64,000 nucleotides of DNA, from positions 62,001 through 126,000 of the forward strand of contig NZ_BNCL01000003.1 of assembly GCF_014656455.1 (NCBI RefSeq). The letters are read 5' to 3'. Shown here one piece after another: positions 1 to 10,740 of this stretch; the first letter of the stretch is position 1; the number at the start of each line of letters is the position of its first letter. This DNA comes from Paracoccus aerius (lineage in GTDB: Bacteria; Pseudomonadota; Alphaproteobacteria; Rhodobacterales; Rhodobacteraceae). Below the pieces are notes generated by a model. That model made no database searches and was not told where the DNA came from. It was given only the letters and a program-made list of their open reading frames with translations. The position numbers and the translations under genes are program-made.

Positions 1-7
1 GTGAAGC

Positions 8-553
8 ATGATGACATCCCTTACCAAATTGCCTGTCTTGGCCCTTGGTTGCGCCATCCTTGCAGCCTGTGCGCAGACCTCTCCTGATACCAGCGTCGGC
101 AAGAACGATCCCCATGCCATGCAGCTGATGCCGGCGGGGCAAGCCACCTGCCTTGCCACCAGTTCCAGCCAGAACAGCCATGGCGCGGCGGCAACCAATG
201 CGATGCGGCGCAGCGCGGGCTTGCCGCCCGTCCAGGCCAATCCGGTACTGGCCCGCGTGGCCGCGCAGCACGCCTGCGACATGGCGCAGCGTGGCCGCAT
301 GACCCATCTTGGCAGCAAGACCAGCGGCCCCGGCCCGCGCGTGAAGGCCGCGGGCTATGCACCCCGCGTCACGGCCGAGAACATCGCCGCGGGACCATTC
401 TCGCAGGAACGCGTGCTGTCCGAATGGAACGCGTCCAGCGGCCATCTGGCGAACATCATGATCCCGCAGGTCCGCGATTACGGCATCGGGCAGGCGATCG
501 GGCCGGACGGCAAGACCCGCTTCTGGGCGGCGGTCTATGCCGCTCCGAAGTGA
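8..553 (+). CDS. CAP-domain (SCP/PR-1-like) lipoprotein
   Basis: A 181-residue secreted protein. The N-terminus is a lipoprotein signal peptide: after MTSLTK comes a hydrophobic run and a LAAC lipobox with the acylated Cys near residue 21. Residues 60-180 match the CAP fold of bacterial SCP-like proteins: a THLG segment, an ENIA motif and an SGHLANIM motif, which carry the conserved His and Glu of the cavity. The molecular role of bacterial CAP proteins is mostly unknown, so none is assigned. The start may be either of two consecutive ATG codons. Its stop codon abuts that of the convergent ABC transporter, with no terminator between them. Confidence 0.85.
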   Translation: MMTSLTKLPVLALGCAILAACAQTSPDTSVGKNDPHAMQLMPAGQATCLATSSSQNSHGAAATNAMRRSAGLPPVQANPVLARVAAQHACDMAQRGRMTHLGSKTSGPGPRVKAAGYAPRVTAENIAAGPFSQERVLSEWNASSGHLANIMIPQVRDYGIGQAIGPDGKTRFWAAVYAAPK

Positions 554-2350
<1,797 letters not shown>

Positions 2351-2400
2351 GTCTGCCTTTGCCGGTAGCTGTGCCAGGCGGGTTTAGGCCGTGGGACGCC

Positions 2401-3048
2401 TCAGGACAAGCGCGGGGCCAAGGGCATCAGCCGTCCCTCGGCCAGTTGCTCGGCGATGCGGTCCACTGCCCATGCCAGCTTTTCGTCGATGATGTGAAGG
2501 TATTGCGTCCAGTCCGACAGCGTCTGCAATTCGGCCACCCCGTCCGAGATCCCGCGCAGCCCGACCAGCGGCACCCCGAAATGCTGGGCCGCGCGCAGAT
2601 GGGCGAATGTTTCCATGTCCACCATGTCCTCGGCCACAGCGTCATAGGCCGCCCCGCTGACGATGTTGGCGCCGGTGGACAGGGTGGCGGTCGGCACCCC
2701 CTCGACCCGGAGGGGCAATTCGACGCGGACCGGCAGGTCCAGCAGCGGCGTGCGGCCCTTTTCGAAGCCCAGGGGCGAGGCGTCCATGTCGCGATAGGCG
2801 ACGGCCGTCACCTGATACACCTGCGCCTGTTCCAGCCGCGCCGACCCGGCCGAGCCCAGCGACACGATCAGCCGCGGCAGGTCGCGCATTCCGGCCAGGG
2901 CTGCGGTCAGCTGGACCGCGCCCTCGACCGGGCCGATGCCGGTGATGATCGGGTCGATCCGGGCGCGCAGGGCGGGGCCGTATTCGGCCTCGGCCGCCAT
3001 GACGAACAGGACGGGCATGTCCGCGATCAGGCTGGATGTCTTTGTCAT
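2401..3048 (-). CDS. MTA/SAH nucleosidase family protein (5'-methylthioadenosine/S-adenosylhomocysteine nucleosidase)
   Basis: A 215-residue protein of the nucleoside phosphorylase fold. It has the GPVEGA segment near the N-terminus, a VDMET motif corresponding to the ribose-binding Met-Glu of MTAN, and a downstream RGISD segment with the catalytic Asp. The family hydrolyses MTA or SAH to adenine plus a ribose moiety in the methionine cycle. The ATG at 3048 (MTKTSSL) was preferred over an upstream start that would add 19 residues unlike the family. It is divergent from zapE across about 100 bp. Overall similarity is moderate, so a related nucleoside phosphorylase activity is possible. Confidence 0.75.
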   Translation of the reverse strand: MTKTSSLIADMPVLFVMAAEAEYGPALRARIDPIITGIGPVEGAVQLTAALAGMRDLPRLIVSLGSAGSARLEQAQVYQVTAVAYRDMDASPLGFEKGRTPLLDLPVRVELPLRVEGVPTATLSTGANIVSGAAYDAVAEDMVDMETFAHLRAAQHFGVPLVGLRGISDGVAELQTLSDWTQYLHIIDEKLAWAVDRIAEQLAEGRLMPLAPRLS

Positions 3049-3152
3049 GGATCCTCGGAAATGGCTGCTTTGGCAGGGGTCGCACGAGGCGCGGCGAATG
3101 GTCAAGCATTGGGCCTTGCGGGGCCTTCCGCATCCGTGGCACTTGCGGGCGC

Positions 3153-4250
3153 ATGGGGAAGGTCAGCGATCTTTACAGGCAGCGCGTGGCGGAAGGACGG
3201 ATCGAGGCCGATCCGGCGCAGCTTTCCGTGCTGCCGCATCTAGACCGGGTGCTGGACGACATGGCCGCCACCCCCGCGCCGGACAAGCGGTCGGCATGGC
3301 GGGCCTTCCTGGGCGTGGGCAGCTCGCCGCCCGCATCGGCTGCCCGGGGGCTTTACCTGTGGGGCGGCGTCGGGCGCGGCAAGTCGATGCTGATGGACCT
3401 GATGGCCGAGGCCGCAACGGTGCCGGCCCGGCGCGTGCATTTCCACGAATTCATGCAGGAAATCCAGGCGGGCCTGAACCGCGCCCGCCAGCGGGGCGAC
3501 CAGGACACCGTGCGTCCCGTCGCGATGGAGGTCGCGGCCAAGGTCCGCCTTCTGTGCTTTGACGAGATGCAGATCACCGACATCGCCGATGCGATGATCG
3601 TGGGGCGGCTGTTCCTGGTGTTGCTGGAACAGGGCGTGGTGATCGTCACGACATCCAACCGCGTGCCCGAGGATCTGTACAAGCACGGGCTGAACCGGCA
3701 GTTGTTCCTGCCTTTCATCGACCTGATCCGCCAGCGGCTGGAGGTCGTCTGCCTGGACAGCCCCGTGGACCACCGGCAGGGCCGGGCGAGCGGCGGGCAG
3801 GTCTGGTTCTGCCCGGCCGATGCCGCCGCCAGGGACGCGATGGACGCGATCTGGGACGACATGACCGGCGGCGCGCAAGGCGAGGCCCGGCGGATCGAGG
3901 TCGGCGGGCGCAGCTTCACCCTGCCGCGATTCGCAAACGGCGCGGGCCGGTCGAGCTTCTGGGACCTGTGCGGCAAGCCCTTGGGCCCGGCCGACTACCT
4001 GGCGCTGACGCGCGAGGTGCGGGTGCTGATGATCGACGCGATCCCGCGCCTGTCCGCGTCCAACTATAACGAGGCCAAGCGCTTCGTCACCCTGATCGAC
4101 GCGATCTATGAAGCCAAGGTGCGGCTGATTGCCAGCGCGGCGGACCAGCCGGAACAGCTTTACAACGAAGGCGAGGGCAGCTTCGAGTTCGAACGCACCG
4201 CCAGCCGCCTGCGCGAGATGCAGGATGCAGGTTGGGGGCGGGGGGCCTAG
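3153..4250 (+). CDS. zapE: Cell division protein ZapE (AFG1-family ATPase)
   Basis: A 365-residue P-loop ATPase of the AFG1/ZapE family, which acts at the Z-ring during late or stress-affected division and has a mitochondrial AFG1/LACE1 counterpart. Walker A is GGVGRGKSM and Walker B is LLCFDEMQITD, which includes the family's typical DEMQ. TTSNRVPEDLY and ASNYNEAKRF further downstream are also AFG1-like. The ATG at 3153 (MGKVSDLY) gives the normal family N-terminus. A longer open frame upstream to 3036 would overlap the divergent nucleosidase start and was not used. It ends 3 bp from the end of convergent folC. Confidence 0.9.
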   Translation: MGKVSDLYRQRVAEGRIEADPAQLSVLPHLDRVLDDMAATPAPDKRSAWRAFLGVGSSPPASAARGLYLWGGVGRGKSMLMDLMAEAATVPARRVHFHEFMQEIQAGLNRARQRGDQDTVRPVAMEVAAKVRLLCFDEMQITDIADAMIVGRLFLVLLEQGVVIVTTSNRVPEDLYKHGLNRQLFLPFIDLIRQRLEVVCLDSPVDHRQGRASGGQVWFCPADAAARDAMDAIWDDMTGGAQGEARRIEVGGRSFTLPRFANGAGRSSFWDLCGKPLGPADYLALTREVRVLMIDAIPRLSASNYNEAKRFVTLIDAIYEAKVRLIASAADQPEQLYNEGEGSFEFERTASRLREMQDAGWGRGA

Positions 4251-4253
4251 CCC

Positions 4254-5525
4254 TCAGCCATTCTCGCGCAGCACCCGGCCCGCCAGATACAGCGACCCGC
4301 AGATCAGGATCCGCGCCTGGGGATCCCGTGCGACAATGGCCGAAACGGCGACCGCTGCATCATCGGCCATGCCCGCGATCATTCCGACGCTTGCCGCGAC
4401 GCCCGCGGTCGTGGCTGCGGGCAGGGTGTTCGGCTCTCCGGGGATCTCGATGGCGGTAAGGGAACAGGCATGGGCCGCCAGCGGGCGCAGATAGCCGGCG
4501 ATGTCCTTGGTGTTCAGCATCCCGCAGACAAGATGCGTCGGACGCGGCGGCATGGCGGACAGCGTGGCGGCAAGCGCCTCGCCCCCGGCGGGGTTGTGGC
4601 CGCCGTCCAGCCACAGTTCGGCCTGCGGACCGGCCAGATCGACCAGCGGGCCGTGGCGCAGCCGCTGCATCCGGGCGGGCCATTCGGCCTGGGTCGCGGC
4701 GGCGCGGGCCTGGGCATCGGTCGCGCCCAGGTGGCGCAGCGCGGCAAGGGCGGTGCCGGCGTTCTGGATCTGGTGCGGGCCGATCAGGTTCGGCAACGGC
4801 AGGTCCCAAAGCCCATGGTCGTCCTGATAGATCATGCCGCCCCGGTCCGGCGCGATCATCCAGTGCTGGCCATGGGCGAAAACCGGCGCGGTCAGGCCGG
4901 AGGCCTTGGCCTCGATCACGCGCAGGGCCTCGTCCTGCTGGGGACCGACGATCACGGGGACGCCGCGCTTGATGATGCCGGCCTTTTCGCCCGCGATCAG
5001 GGGCAGCGTCTCGCCCAGGTATTGGGTATGGTCGATGCTGACCGGCGTGATGACCGTCAGGCGGGGGCTGTCGATCACGTTCGTGGCGTCCAGCCGGCCG
5101 CCAAGGCCCACTTCGAGCAGGGTGAAATCGGCAGGGGTGCGCGAGAAGGCCAGGAAGGCGGCTGCCGTCGTGATCTCGAAGAAGGTGATGGGCTGGGCCG
5201 CATTGGCGGCCTCGCATTCCTCCAGCGTGGCGGCGAGGTCGGCTTCCGCGATCAGATCGCCCGCCAAGCGGATGCGTTCATGGAAACGCGCCAGATGCGG
5301 CGAGGTATAGGCATGGACCCGTGCGCCACCGGCCTGCAGCCCCGCCCGGATCATCGCCTGGGTGCTGCCCTTGCCGTTCGTGCCGGCAATGTGAATCACC
5401 GGCGGGATGCGGCGCTCGGGGTTGCCAAGGGCCGCCAGCAGGCGGTGCATCCGGTCCAGCGACAGGTCGATGACCTTGGGATGCAGGGACATCAGGCGGT
5501 CGAGGATGGCGTCGGATTGGCTCAT
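4254..5525 (-). CDS. folC: Bifunctional folylpolyglutamate synthase/dihydrofolate synthase
   Basis: A 423-residue Mur-ligase-type enzyme that joins glutamate to dihydropteroate and to folates in the cytoplasm. The N-terminal P-loop HIAGTNGKGST lies around residues 45-55. Downstream are the EVGLGGRLDATN motif, SIDHTQYLG, and a C-terminal domain with DGGHNPAG, all standard for FolC. The ATG at 5525 (MSQSDAIL) gives the family N-terminus. It follows accD on the same strand with about 60 bp between them, the frequent accD-folC order of proteobacteria. That gap carries a G-rich hairpin repeat, so co-transcription may be partial. Confidence 0.93.
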   Translation of the reverse strand: MSQSDAILDRLMSLHPKVIDLSLDRMHRLLAALGNPERRIPPVIHIAGTNGKGSTQAMIRAGLQAGGARVHAYTSPHLARFHERIRLAGDLIAEADLAATLEECEAANAAQPITFFEITTAAAFLAFSRTPADFTLLEVGLGGRLDATNVIDSPRLTVITPVSIDHTQYLGETLPLIAGEKAGIIKRGVPVIVGPQQDEALRVIEAKASGLTAPVFAHGQHWMIAPDRGGMIYQDDHGLWDLPLPNLIGPHQIQNAGTALAALRHLGATDAQARAAATQAEWPARMQRLRHGPLVDLAGPQAELWLDGGHNPAGGEALAATLSAMPPRPTHLVCGMLNTKDIAGYLRPLAAHACSLTAIEIPGEPNTLPAATTAGVAASVGMIAGMADDAAVAVSAIVARDPQARILICGSLYLAGRVLRENG

Positions 5526-5536
5526 GGCGGCACAAG

Positions 5537-5573
5537 CCGGGGGCCAGCCCCCGGACCCCCGGGATGTTTGGGT
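5537..5573 (-). repeat. G-rich intergenic repeat with hairpin, copy 1
   Basis: Lies between the accD stop and the folC start. Read on the minus strand it runs from an ACATCCC edge into GGGGGTCCGGGGG and closes a perfect 7-bp hairpin (CCGGGGG 5537-5543 with CCCCCGG 5548-5554, loop CCAG). It shares its ATCCCGGGGGTCCGGGGG core with elements near 48.68 kb and 57.1 kb. The position downstream of accD suggests a terminator or a transcript-stabilising role (inference). Confidence 0.65.
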
Positions 5574-5584
5574 GAAGAAGAAGC

Positions 5585-6505
5585 CTAGACGGCCTGCGCG
5601 GGTTCGGGCTGGATGGGTTCGATGACGGGCGCGGGCAGGTCGGCGCGGGTAGGGGCGGGCATTCCCCCGACCATGCGCAGGATCGAGACCAGTTCGTCGC
5701 GCAGTTTCTTGCGGTGCGTCACGCGGTCCAGCATCCCGTGTTCCAGCAGGTATTCGGCCCGCTGGAAGCCTTCGGGCAGTTTCTCGCGGATGGTCTGCTC
5801 GATCACGCGGGGGCCTGCAAAGCAGATCAGGGCGTTGGGTTCGGCGATCTGGATGTCGCCCAGCATGGCATAGCTGGCGGTGACGCCGCCGGTAGTCGGG
5901 TGGGTCAGCACGACGATATAGGGCAGGCCGGCTTCCTTCAGCATCTCGACCGCGACGGTCGTGCGGGGCATCTGCATCAACGACAGGATGCCTTCCTGCA
6001 TCCGCGCGCCGCCGGCGGCGGAAAACAGCACCAGCGGGCGCTTGGTCTTCACGGCCCGTTCGGCGGCGGCGATGATGGCGTTGCCGACGTACATGCCCAT
6101 CGACCCGCCCATGAAGCTGAAATCCTGGGCTGCGGCGATGATGGGGGTGCGGCCGATCTCGCCCTCGGCGACCAGCATCGCTTCCTTTTCGCCGGTGGAT
6201 TTCTGGGCCGCCTTCATGCGGTCGGGGTATTTCTTCTGATCGCGGAACTGCAGCGGGTCGGCGATGGGCTCGGGGACCTTCACCTCGAGGAAAGCGCCGC
6301 CGTCGAACAGGGCGGTGAAGCGGTCGCGGGGGCTGATCGCCAGGTGGTGGTCGCAATTCGTGCAGACGTTCAGGTTGTCCGACAGTTCGCGATGGAACAG
6401 CATCGTCCCGCATTCGGGGCATTTCGTCCACAGGTTCTCGGGCACCTCGCGGCGCGAGAACAGCGAATTGATGCGCGGACGGACGTAGTTGGTGATCCAG
6501 TTCAT
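5585..6505 (-). CDS. accD: Acetyl-CoA carboxylase carboxyltransferase subunit beta
   Basis: A 306-residue subunit of the carboxyltransferase that moves CO2 from biotin to acetyl-CoA to make malonyl-CoA, the first step of fatty acid synthesis. The N-terminal zinc ribbon is visible as CPECG near residue 26 and CTNCDHH about 20 residues later. The crotonase-type core includes GGARMQEG and [14 protein letters not shown]. The ATG at 6505 (MNWITNYV) gives the normal start and length; an upstream in-frame extension is not family-like. It is divergent from cardiolipin synthase across an 80-bp gap that holds a palindrome. The C-terminus carries a proline- and glutamate-rich tail. Confidence 0.95.
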   Translation of the reverse strand: MNWITNYVRPRINSLFSRREVPENLWTKCPECGTMLFHRELSDNLNVCTNCDHHLAISPRDRFTALFDGGAFLEVKVPEPIADPLQFRDQKKYPDRMKAAQKSTGEKEAMLVAEGEIGRTPIIAAAQDFSFMGGSMGMYVGNAIIAAAERAVKTKRPLVLFSAAGGARMQEGILSLMQMPRTTVAVEMLKEAGLPYIVVLTHPTTGGVTASYAMLGDIQIAEPNALICFAGPRVIEQTIREKLPEGFQRAEYLLEHGMLDRVTHRKKLRDELVSILRMVGGMPAPTRADLPAPVIEPIQPEPAQAV

Positions 6506-6557
6506 TCGCGGGCGGCCCCTGCTGTTTTCAAGCCACCGAGATAGGCCGCGACGGGGG

Positions 6558-6569
6558 GAATTGCAATTG
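6558..6569. promoter_or_regulatory. Palindrome AATTGCAATT between divergent accD and cls
   Basis: A perfect 10-bp palindrome (6559-6568) flanked by near-symmetric GGG and GCC. It sits in the 79-bp gap between the accD start (6505, minus) and the cls start (6585, plus). It is AT-rich in a GC-rich setting, as expected for a dimeric repressor site. Which regulator binds, if any, is unknown. Confidence 0.35.
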
Positions 6570-6584
6570 CCGTGGCGGGCGGGA

Positions 6585-8024
6585 ATGATGCGCGGCATGT
6601 GGGCCTCATTCCTCGTCATGTTGCATACGACGGTCACGCTGGCCCTTATCGCGCGGGTCCTGATCCGCCCGCGGCTGGATCCGTCTGTCCGCCTGGCCTG
6701 GATCATGGTCATCGAGGCGCTGCCCGTCGTGGGCATCCTGTCCTATATCCTGTTCGGCGAGGTTCGCATGAACCAGGCCGAGGTTCAGCGCATGGCCGAC
6801 GTGCGCGACCGGCTGACCAACCTGCGCATCCCCAATCACGCCGTCATCGCCGAGCCGCCGCATTACGCGCTGCCGGTGGTCGCGGCCAATGCGGCGGTAG
6901 GGGGCATGTCGGCCTTGTCGGGCAACCGCATCCACCTGCTGGAGGAAAGCGACGAGGCCATTGACCGGCTGATCGACGCCATCGACCGGGCCGTGGGCCA
7001 CGTCCATATCCTGTTCTACATCTGGCTGCCCGACCATTCCGGCCAGAAGGTGGCCGAGGCCGTGGCCCGCGCCGCCAGCCGGGGCGTCGAATGCCGGGTG
7101 ATCGTGGATGCGCTTGGATCGCGCCTGCTGGTGCGTTCGCCCCTTTGGGCGCAGATGCAGGAAGCGGGCGCGGAATGCGTCACCGCATTCCCCTGGGGCC
7201 TGCCCTTCATCAGCGTCTTGTTCCGCAGGCTGGATCTGCGCAACCACCGCAAGATCCTGGTGGTCGACAACCGCGTCGCCTTTTCCGGCAGCCGCAACTG
7301 CGCGGACATGGCCTTCGCCATCAAGCCGCGCTTTGCCCCCTGGGTCGATATCCTGATGTCGGTCGAGGGGCCGGTCGTGCGGCAGTTCCAGTCGGTCTTC
7401 CTGGGCGACTGGATGAGCTATACCGGCAAGGACCTGGGCTACATGCTGCAGCCCGTGGAACCGGTGGCCGATCCGGGCGACATCGCCCAGGTCATACCCA
7501 CCGGGCCGGATCGGCGGCAGGGCTCCATCTCGGACTGCCTGTCCGGGATGCTTCATGCGGCGCGCGACCGGGTGGTGATCACGACGCCATACTACGTGCC
7601 CGACACCGCCCTGGACGCAGCCGTCCGCGCCGCCGCCCGGCGGGGGGTCGAGGTGACGATGATCCTGCCGGCGCGCAACGATTCCATCGTGGTGGGCGCG
7701 ACCAGCCAGGGGTTCTATTATGGCCTTCTGGCGGCGGGGGCGCGGATCCTGCTGTTCCAGGACGGCTTGCTGCATTCCAAGATCATGACCGTGGACGGCC
7801 GGATGGGCATGGTCGGCAGCGCCAACCTGGACCGCCGCAGCTTCGAGTTGAACTACGAGGTCAACATGGCCGTCTTTGACCGCGACTTCATCGAGGAACT
7901 GGACGCGCGGCAGGAAAGCTATGCCGAACGCGCGCGCGAGATTACCCTGGAGGAGGTCCGCGACTGGTCGATCCTGCGCCGGTTGCGCAACAACCTGCTG
8001 GCCCTGGCGTCGCCATTGCTGTGA
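6585..8024 (+). CDS. cls: Cardiolipin synthase (phospholipase D family)
   Basis: A 479-residue inner-membrane enzyme that condenses two phosphatidylglycerol molecules (or PG with PE) to cardiolipin. Two N-terminal membrane segments ([18 protein letters not shown] and a second ending in ILSYILFGE) precede two phospholipase D domains. Each has an HKD motif: HRKILVVD with GSRN, and HSKIMTVD with GSANLDRRS. Candidate starts are ATGs at 6585, 6588 and 6597; no strong Shine-Dalgarno distinguishes them. It is followed after 6 bp by the pterin dehydratase gene. Confidence 0.92.
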   Translation: MMRGMWASFLVMLHTTVTLALIARVLIRPRLDPSVRLAWIMVIEALPVVGILSYILFGEVRMNQAEVQRMADVRDRLTNLRIPNHAVIAEPPHYALPVVAANAAVGGMSALSGNRIHLLEESDEAIDRLIDAIDRAVGHVHILFYIWLPDHSGQKVAEAVARAASRGVECRVIVDALGSRLLVRSPLWAQMQEAGAECVTAFPWGLPFISVLFRRLDLRNHRKILVVDNRVAFSGSRNCADMAFAIKPRFAPWVDILMSVEGPVVRQFQSVFLGDWMSYTGKDLGYMLQPVEPVADPGDIAQVIPTGPDRRQGSISDCLSGMLHAARDRVVITTPYYVPDTALDAAVRAAARRGVEVTMILPARNDSIVVGATSQGFYYGLLAAGARILLFQDGLLHSKIMTVDGRMGMVGSANLDRRSFELNYEVNMAVFDRDFIEELDARQESYAERAREITLEEVRDWSILRRLRNNLLALASPLL

Positions 8025-8030
8025 GGGGAC

Positions 8031-8309
8031 ATGGAAAGCCAAGATATCGCTGAACGGCTGGCGGGCCTGGATGGCTGGACCCTGACCCCAGAGGGCAAGG
8101 CGATCACCCGCCACTTCGCGTTCAAAGGTTTTGCCAAGGCGGTCGAGATGGCGAACCTGGTGGCCTGGCTGGGCAACAAGCGCGGCCATCACCCCGACGT
8201 GGCCTTCGGCTGGGGCTATTGCCAGGTCACCTTCACCACCCATGATGCGGGCGGGCTGACGGACGCGGATTTCACTGCCGCGGCGCATCTGGACGCCCTG
8301 CTGCGCTGA
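8031..8309 (+). CDS. phhB: Pterin-4a-carbinolamine dehydratase
   Basis: A 92-residue protein of the PCD/DCoH family, which dehydrates 4a-hydroxytetrahydropterin during recycling of the aromatic amino acid hydroxylase cofactor. The GHHPDV motif, preceded by NKR, is the family's active-site His-His-Pro signature, and FKGFAKAVEMANLVAW is the usual helix. The length is normal. It sits 6 bp after cls and is probably co-transcribed. No phenylalanine hydroxylase gene lies in this window. Confidence 0.9.
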   Translation: MESQDIAERLAGLDGWTLTPEGKAITRHFAFKGFAKAVEMANLVAWLGNKRGHHPDVAFGWGYCQVTFTTHDAGGLTDADFTAAAHLDALLR

Positions 8310-8366
8310 GGCTTGTTCGCGCCCAGGTTGCAGTTTATCCACGGGGGACAAGGACAAGGTGCCCTC

Positions 8367-9140
8367 ATGGTCATGCGGCTGCTTGACATCTTCGGTCTGG
8401 ATCGGCGGCGCCCGGATTGGGTCCGTCTGGCCGAGCGGCTGGACCGCAGGCCGAAGCCTGTGGACCCCGACCTGCGCGAGGAAGCGCAGCGCCTGCATCG
8501 CCACCTGTCGCGCTTCCTGCAGATCTCGGACCCTTGGATGCTGCGCAAGACCGGTGTTGCCGAGGATGACCTGCCGCCCGGCACCGACTGGCATTGGCGG
8601 CCCCGGCTGCTGTGCGGGCAGGTCAGCCCCAGGGCCGTTGTCGCGCCGGAAAACGGCCACCGCCTGGGCGAGGATGCGGCCCTGTGGCACGACTGCCCCT
8701 ATAACGCGCTGATCCTGCGCCAGTCTGCACGGCCACGCCCCGGACAGGCTGCCTGCTATGCCCTGCAGGTCGAGATGATGGGCAATTCCTGCGGCTTCCT
8801 GTCTTTGGCCCTGGACCTGCCCGGCAACGCCCTGGGCGGGCTGGGGCCGGAACGCGTGCTGCAACTGGACACGGTGATGGACGCGGAACGAGCCATCACC
8901 ATCTATGCCCGGATCAACCTGGTCCAAGGCCCTAATACCGAGACCATGCTGCGCCAGTTGGGCCACCCGGCGGAAGGAAGGGGCGCGCGCCGGCGGGTCG
9001 AGTTCGACCTTGCCTATGCCGACCTTGCCAACCGGCCCATCGAACGCGCCTGGCTGGACCTGATCTTCGAATCGCCCCGCCTGAACGCGGTCACCATCAA
9101 CGACGTGCTGGTGTCGCATCACCCGCGCGCCCAGGCCTGA
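8367..9140 (+). CDS. Conserved hypothetical protein (possibly the DUF6478 family)
   Basis: A 257-residue soluble protein with no signal peptide or membrane segment. It opens with MRLLDIFGLDRR and contains a WRPRLL segment and a hydrophobic middle region (MGNSCGFLSLALDLPG). It resembles an uncharacterised family I associate with Rhodobacterales (DUF6478, from memory and unverified). The ATG at 8367 has AGGACAAGG upstream; an open frame continues upstream to 8313 but starts only 3 bp after phhB and looks like leader. The next uncharacterised gene follows 11 bp downstream, so the pair is probably one unit. No function is proposed. Confidence 0.7.
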   Translation: MVMRLLDIFGLDRRRPDWVRLAERLDRRPKPVDPDLREEAQRLHRHLSRFLQISDPWMLRKTGVAEDDLPPGTDWHWRPRLLCGQVSPRAVVAPENGHRLGEDAALWHDCPYNALILRQSARPRPGQAACYALQVEMMGNSCGFLSLALDLPGNALGGLGPERVLQLDTVMDAERAITIYARINLVQGPNTETMLRQLGHPAEGRGARRRVEFDLAYADLANRPIERAWLDLIFESPRLNAVTINDVLVSHHPRAQA

Positions 9141-9151
9141 AGGGACAAGCC

Positions 9152-9517
9152 ATGACGTTCGAGGATCACGGCTTGTCCGCGGGCTGCTGGACCGGGGCCT
9201 TGCAGTCCGACGACCCGCCTGCGGCGCTGTGCCTGGTCCATCGGGGCAAGGCGGTGGCGCAGGCAAGGCTGCGCGAGGCCGGGCCGGGCACCTGGTCCGT
9301 GGCCGTGGATCTGCCGGGATCGGTGATCGACCGGGGGGTGCATGGGTTGCTGCTGGTGGCGGGCGATCCTGACAAGGTCGGATCGCAGGTGCTGGCCAGC
9401 CTGACCCTTGTCGCGGGCACCGTCGCGGGCGAGGAGCTGCTGGCCGAGGTCGCGCAGCTTCGGGCGGAACTTGACCTGGTGAAGCGCGAATTCCGGCGGT
9501 TCGCCTCGGGCGGCTGA
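9152..9517 (+). CDS. Hypothetical protein with C-terminal coiled coil
   Basis: A 121-residue protein not recognised as a named family. The first 85 residues look like a compact beta-rich domain (SAGCWTGAL, ARLREAGPGTWSVAVDLPG). Residues 90-117 form a short charged heptad-like helix (EELLAEVAQLRAELDLVKREF) consistent with oligomerisation. An ATG at 9152 follows AGGGACAAG. It lies 11 bp after the 8367 gene, so the two are probably co-transcribed and may work together (inference). Confidence 0.65.
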   Translation: MTFEDHGLSAGCWTGALQSDDPPAALCLVHRGKAVAQARLREAGPGTWSVAVDLPGSVIDRGVHGLLLVAGDPDKVGSQVLASLTLVAGTVAGEELLAEVAQLRAELDLVKREFRRFASGG

Positions 9518-9604
9518 GGGCTGTCACGCCCCTGACACCGTTCCTTGCGAAAAGCACGGGCCGTGGCTATATCGGCGCTTTCGCTTTCAGCCCAAAGGTT
9601 TCGC

Positions 9605-10705
9605 ATGGCCGGGATGCAGACGCCCTTCTACCTGATCGACAAATCCGCGTTGCGTCGCAACATGGAACAGGTCGCGCGCCTGCGCGAGGCGTCCGGGGCC
9701 AAGGCGCTGCTGGCGCTGAAATGCTTTGCGACCTGGTCGGTCTTCGACCTGATGCGCGACTACATGGACGGAACCACCTCGTCGTCCTTGTTCGAACTGC
9801 GCCTTGGGCACGAGACCTTTGGCAAGGAAACCCACGCCTATTCCGTCGCCTGGGCCGATCACGAGATCGACGAGGCGGTGTCCTATTCCGACAAGATCAT
9901 CTTCAACAGCCTGTCGCAGCTTGACCGCTTTGCCGACCGCGCCAAGGGCGTGACAACCGGCCTGCGCCTAAACCCGCGCTTTTCCACCAGCGGCTTCGAC
10001 CTGGCCGACCCGGCGCGGCCCTTCAGCCGCCTGGGCGAATGGGATCTGTCGCGGCTGGAACAGGCGATGGACCGCATCAGCGGCGTGATGATCCATTACA
10101 ATTGCGAAAACCGCGACTTCGACCTGTTCGACAGCCAGCTGACCCGGATCGAGACCGAATTCGGCGAGATCCTGAAGCGGCTGGACTGGGTCAGCCTTGG
10201 CGGCGGCATCCATTTCACCGGCGAGGGCTATCCGGTCGAGCGTCTGGCGGACCGGCTGAAGGCCTTCCAGGACCGTTTCGGCGTCCAGGCCTATCTTGAA
10301 CCGGGCGAGGCCAGCATCACCGGCACCACCACGTTGGAGGTCAGCGTGCTGGACATCATCGACAACGGCAAGAAGGTCGCGATCGTCGACAGCAGCATCG
10401 AGGCGCATATGCTGGATCTGCTGATCTATCGCGAAACCGCCAAGCTGCCGCAGTCGGGTACCCACGAATACCAGGTCGCGGGCAAGACCTGCCTTGCGGG
10501 CGACATCTTCGGCGACGGGCGCTTCGACAAGCCCCTGGCCGTCGGCGACCGGATCAGCATCGCGGACGCGGCGGGCTATACCATGGTCAAGAAGAACTGG
10601 TTCAACGGCGTGGCCATGCCCGCCATCGCCATCAGGGAAGAGGACGGCAGCGTCCGCAGCGTCCGCAGCTTTCCCTACGAAGACTACAAGTCCAGCCTGT
10701 CCTAA
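9605..10705 (+). CDS. nspC: Carboxynorspermidine/carboxyspermidine decarboxylase
   Basis: A 366-residue PLP enzyme of the alanine racemase fold (type III) that decarboxylates carboxyspermidine or carboxynorspermidine to the free triamine. The PLP lysine lies in LALKCFATWS (about K39). The SLGGGIHFTGEGYP glycine loop, the YLEPGEA phosphate-binding motif and CLAGDIFGDG late in the protein match NspC. The ATG at 9605 was chosen because the family begins near FYLIDKSAL; an upstream start at 9545 would add about 20 unlikely residues. The dehydrogenase that makes its substrate starts 35 bp downstream. Confidence 0.93.
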   Translation: MAGMQTPFYLIDKSALRRNMEQVARLREASGAKALLALKCFATWSVFDLMRDYMDGTTSSSLFELRLGHETFGKETHAYSVAWADHEIDEAVSYSDKIIFNSLSQLDRFADRAKGVTTGLRLNPRFSTSGFDLADPARPFSRLGEWDLSRLEQAMDRISGVMIHYNCENRDFDLFDSQLTRIETEFGEILKRLDWVSLGGGIHFTGEGYPVERLADRLKAFQDRFGVQAYLEPGEASITGTTTLEVSVLDIIDNGKKVAIVDSSIEAHMLDLLIYRETAKLPQSGTHEYQVAGKTCLAGDIFGDGRFDKPLAVGDRISIADAAGYTMVKKNWFNGVAMPAIAIREEDGSVRSVRSFPYEDYKSSLS

Positions 10706-10740
10706 GGCGCCCTCTCTGCAACCCCGGAAAGGATCCAGAA

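Noticed and set aside
6606..9557. A 983-codon open frame on the minus strand opposite cls, phhB and the two hypothetical genes
   Set aside because: Antisense shadow; it crosses four well-supported plus-strand genes and resembles no family.
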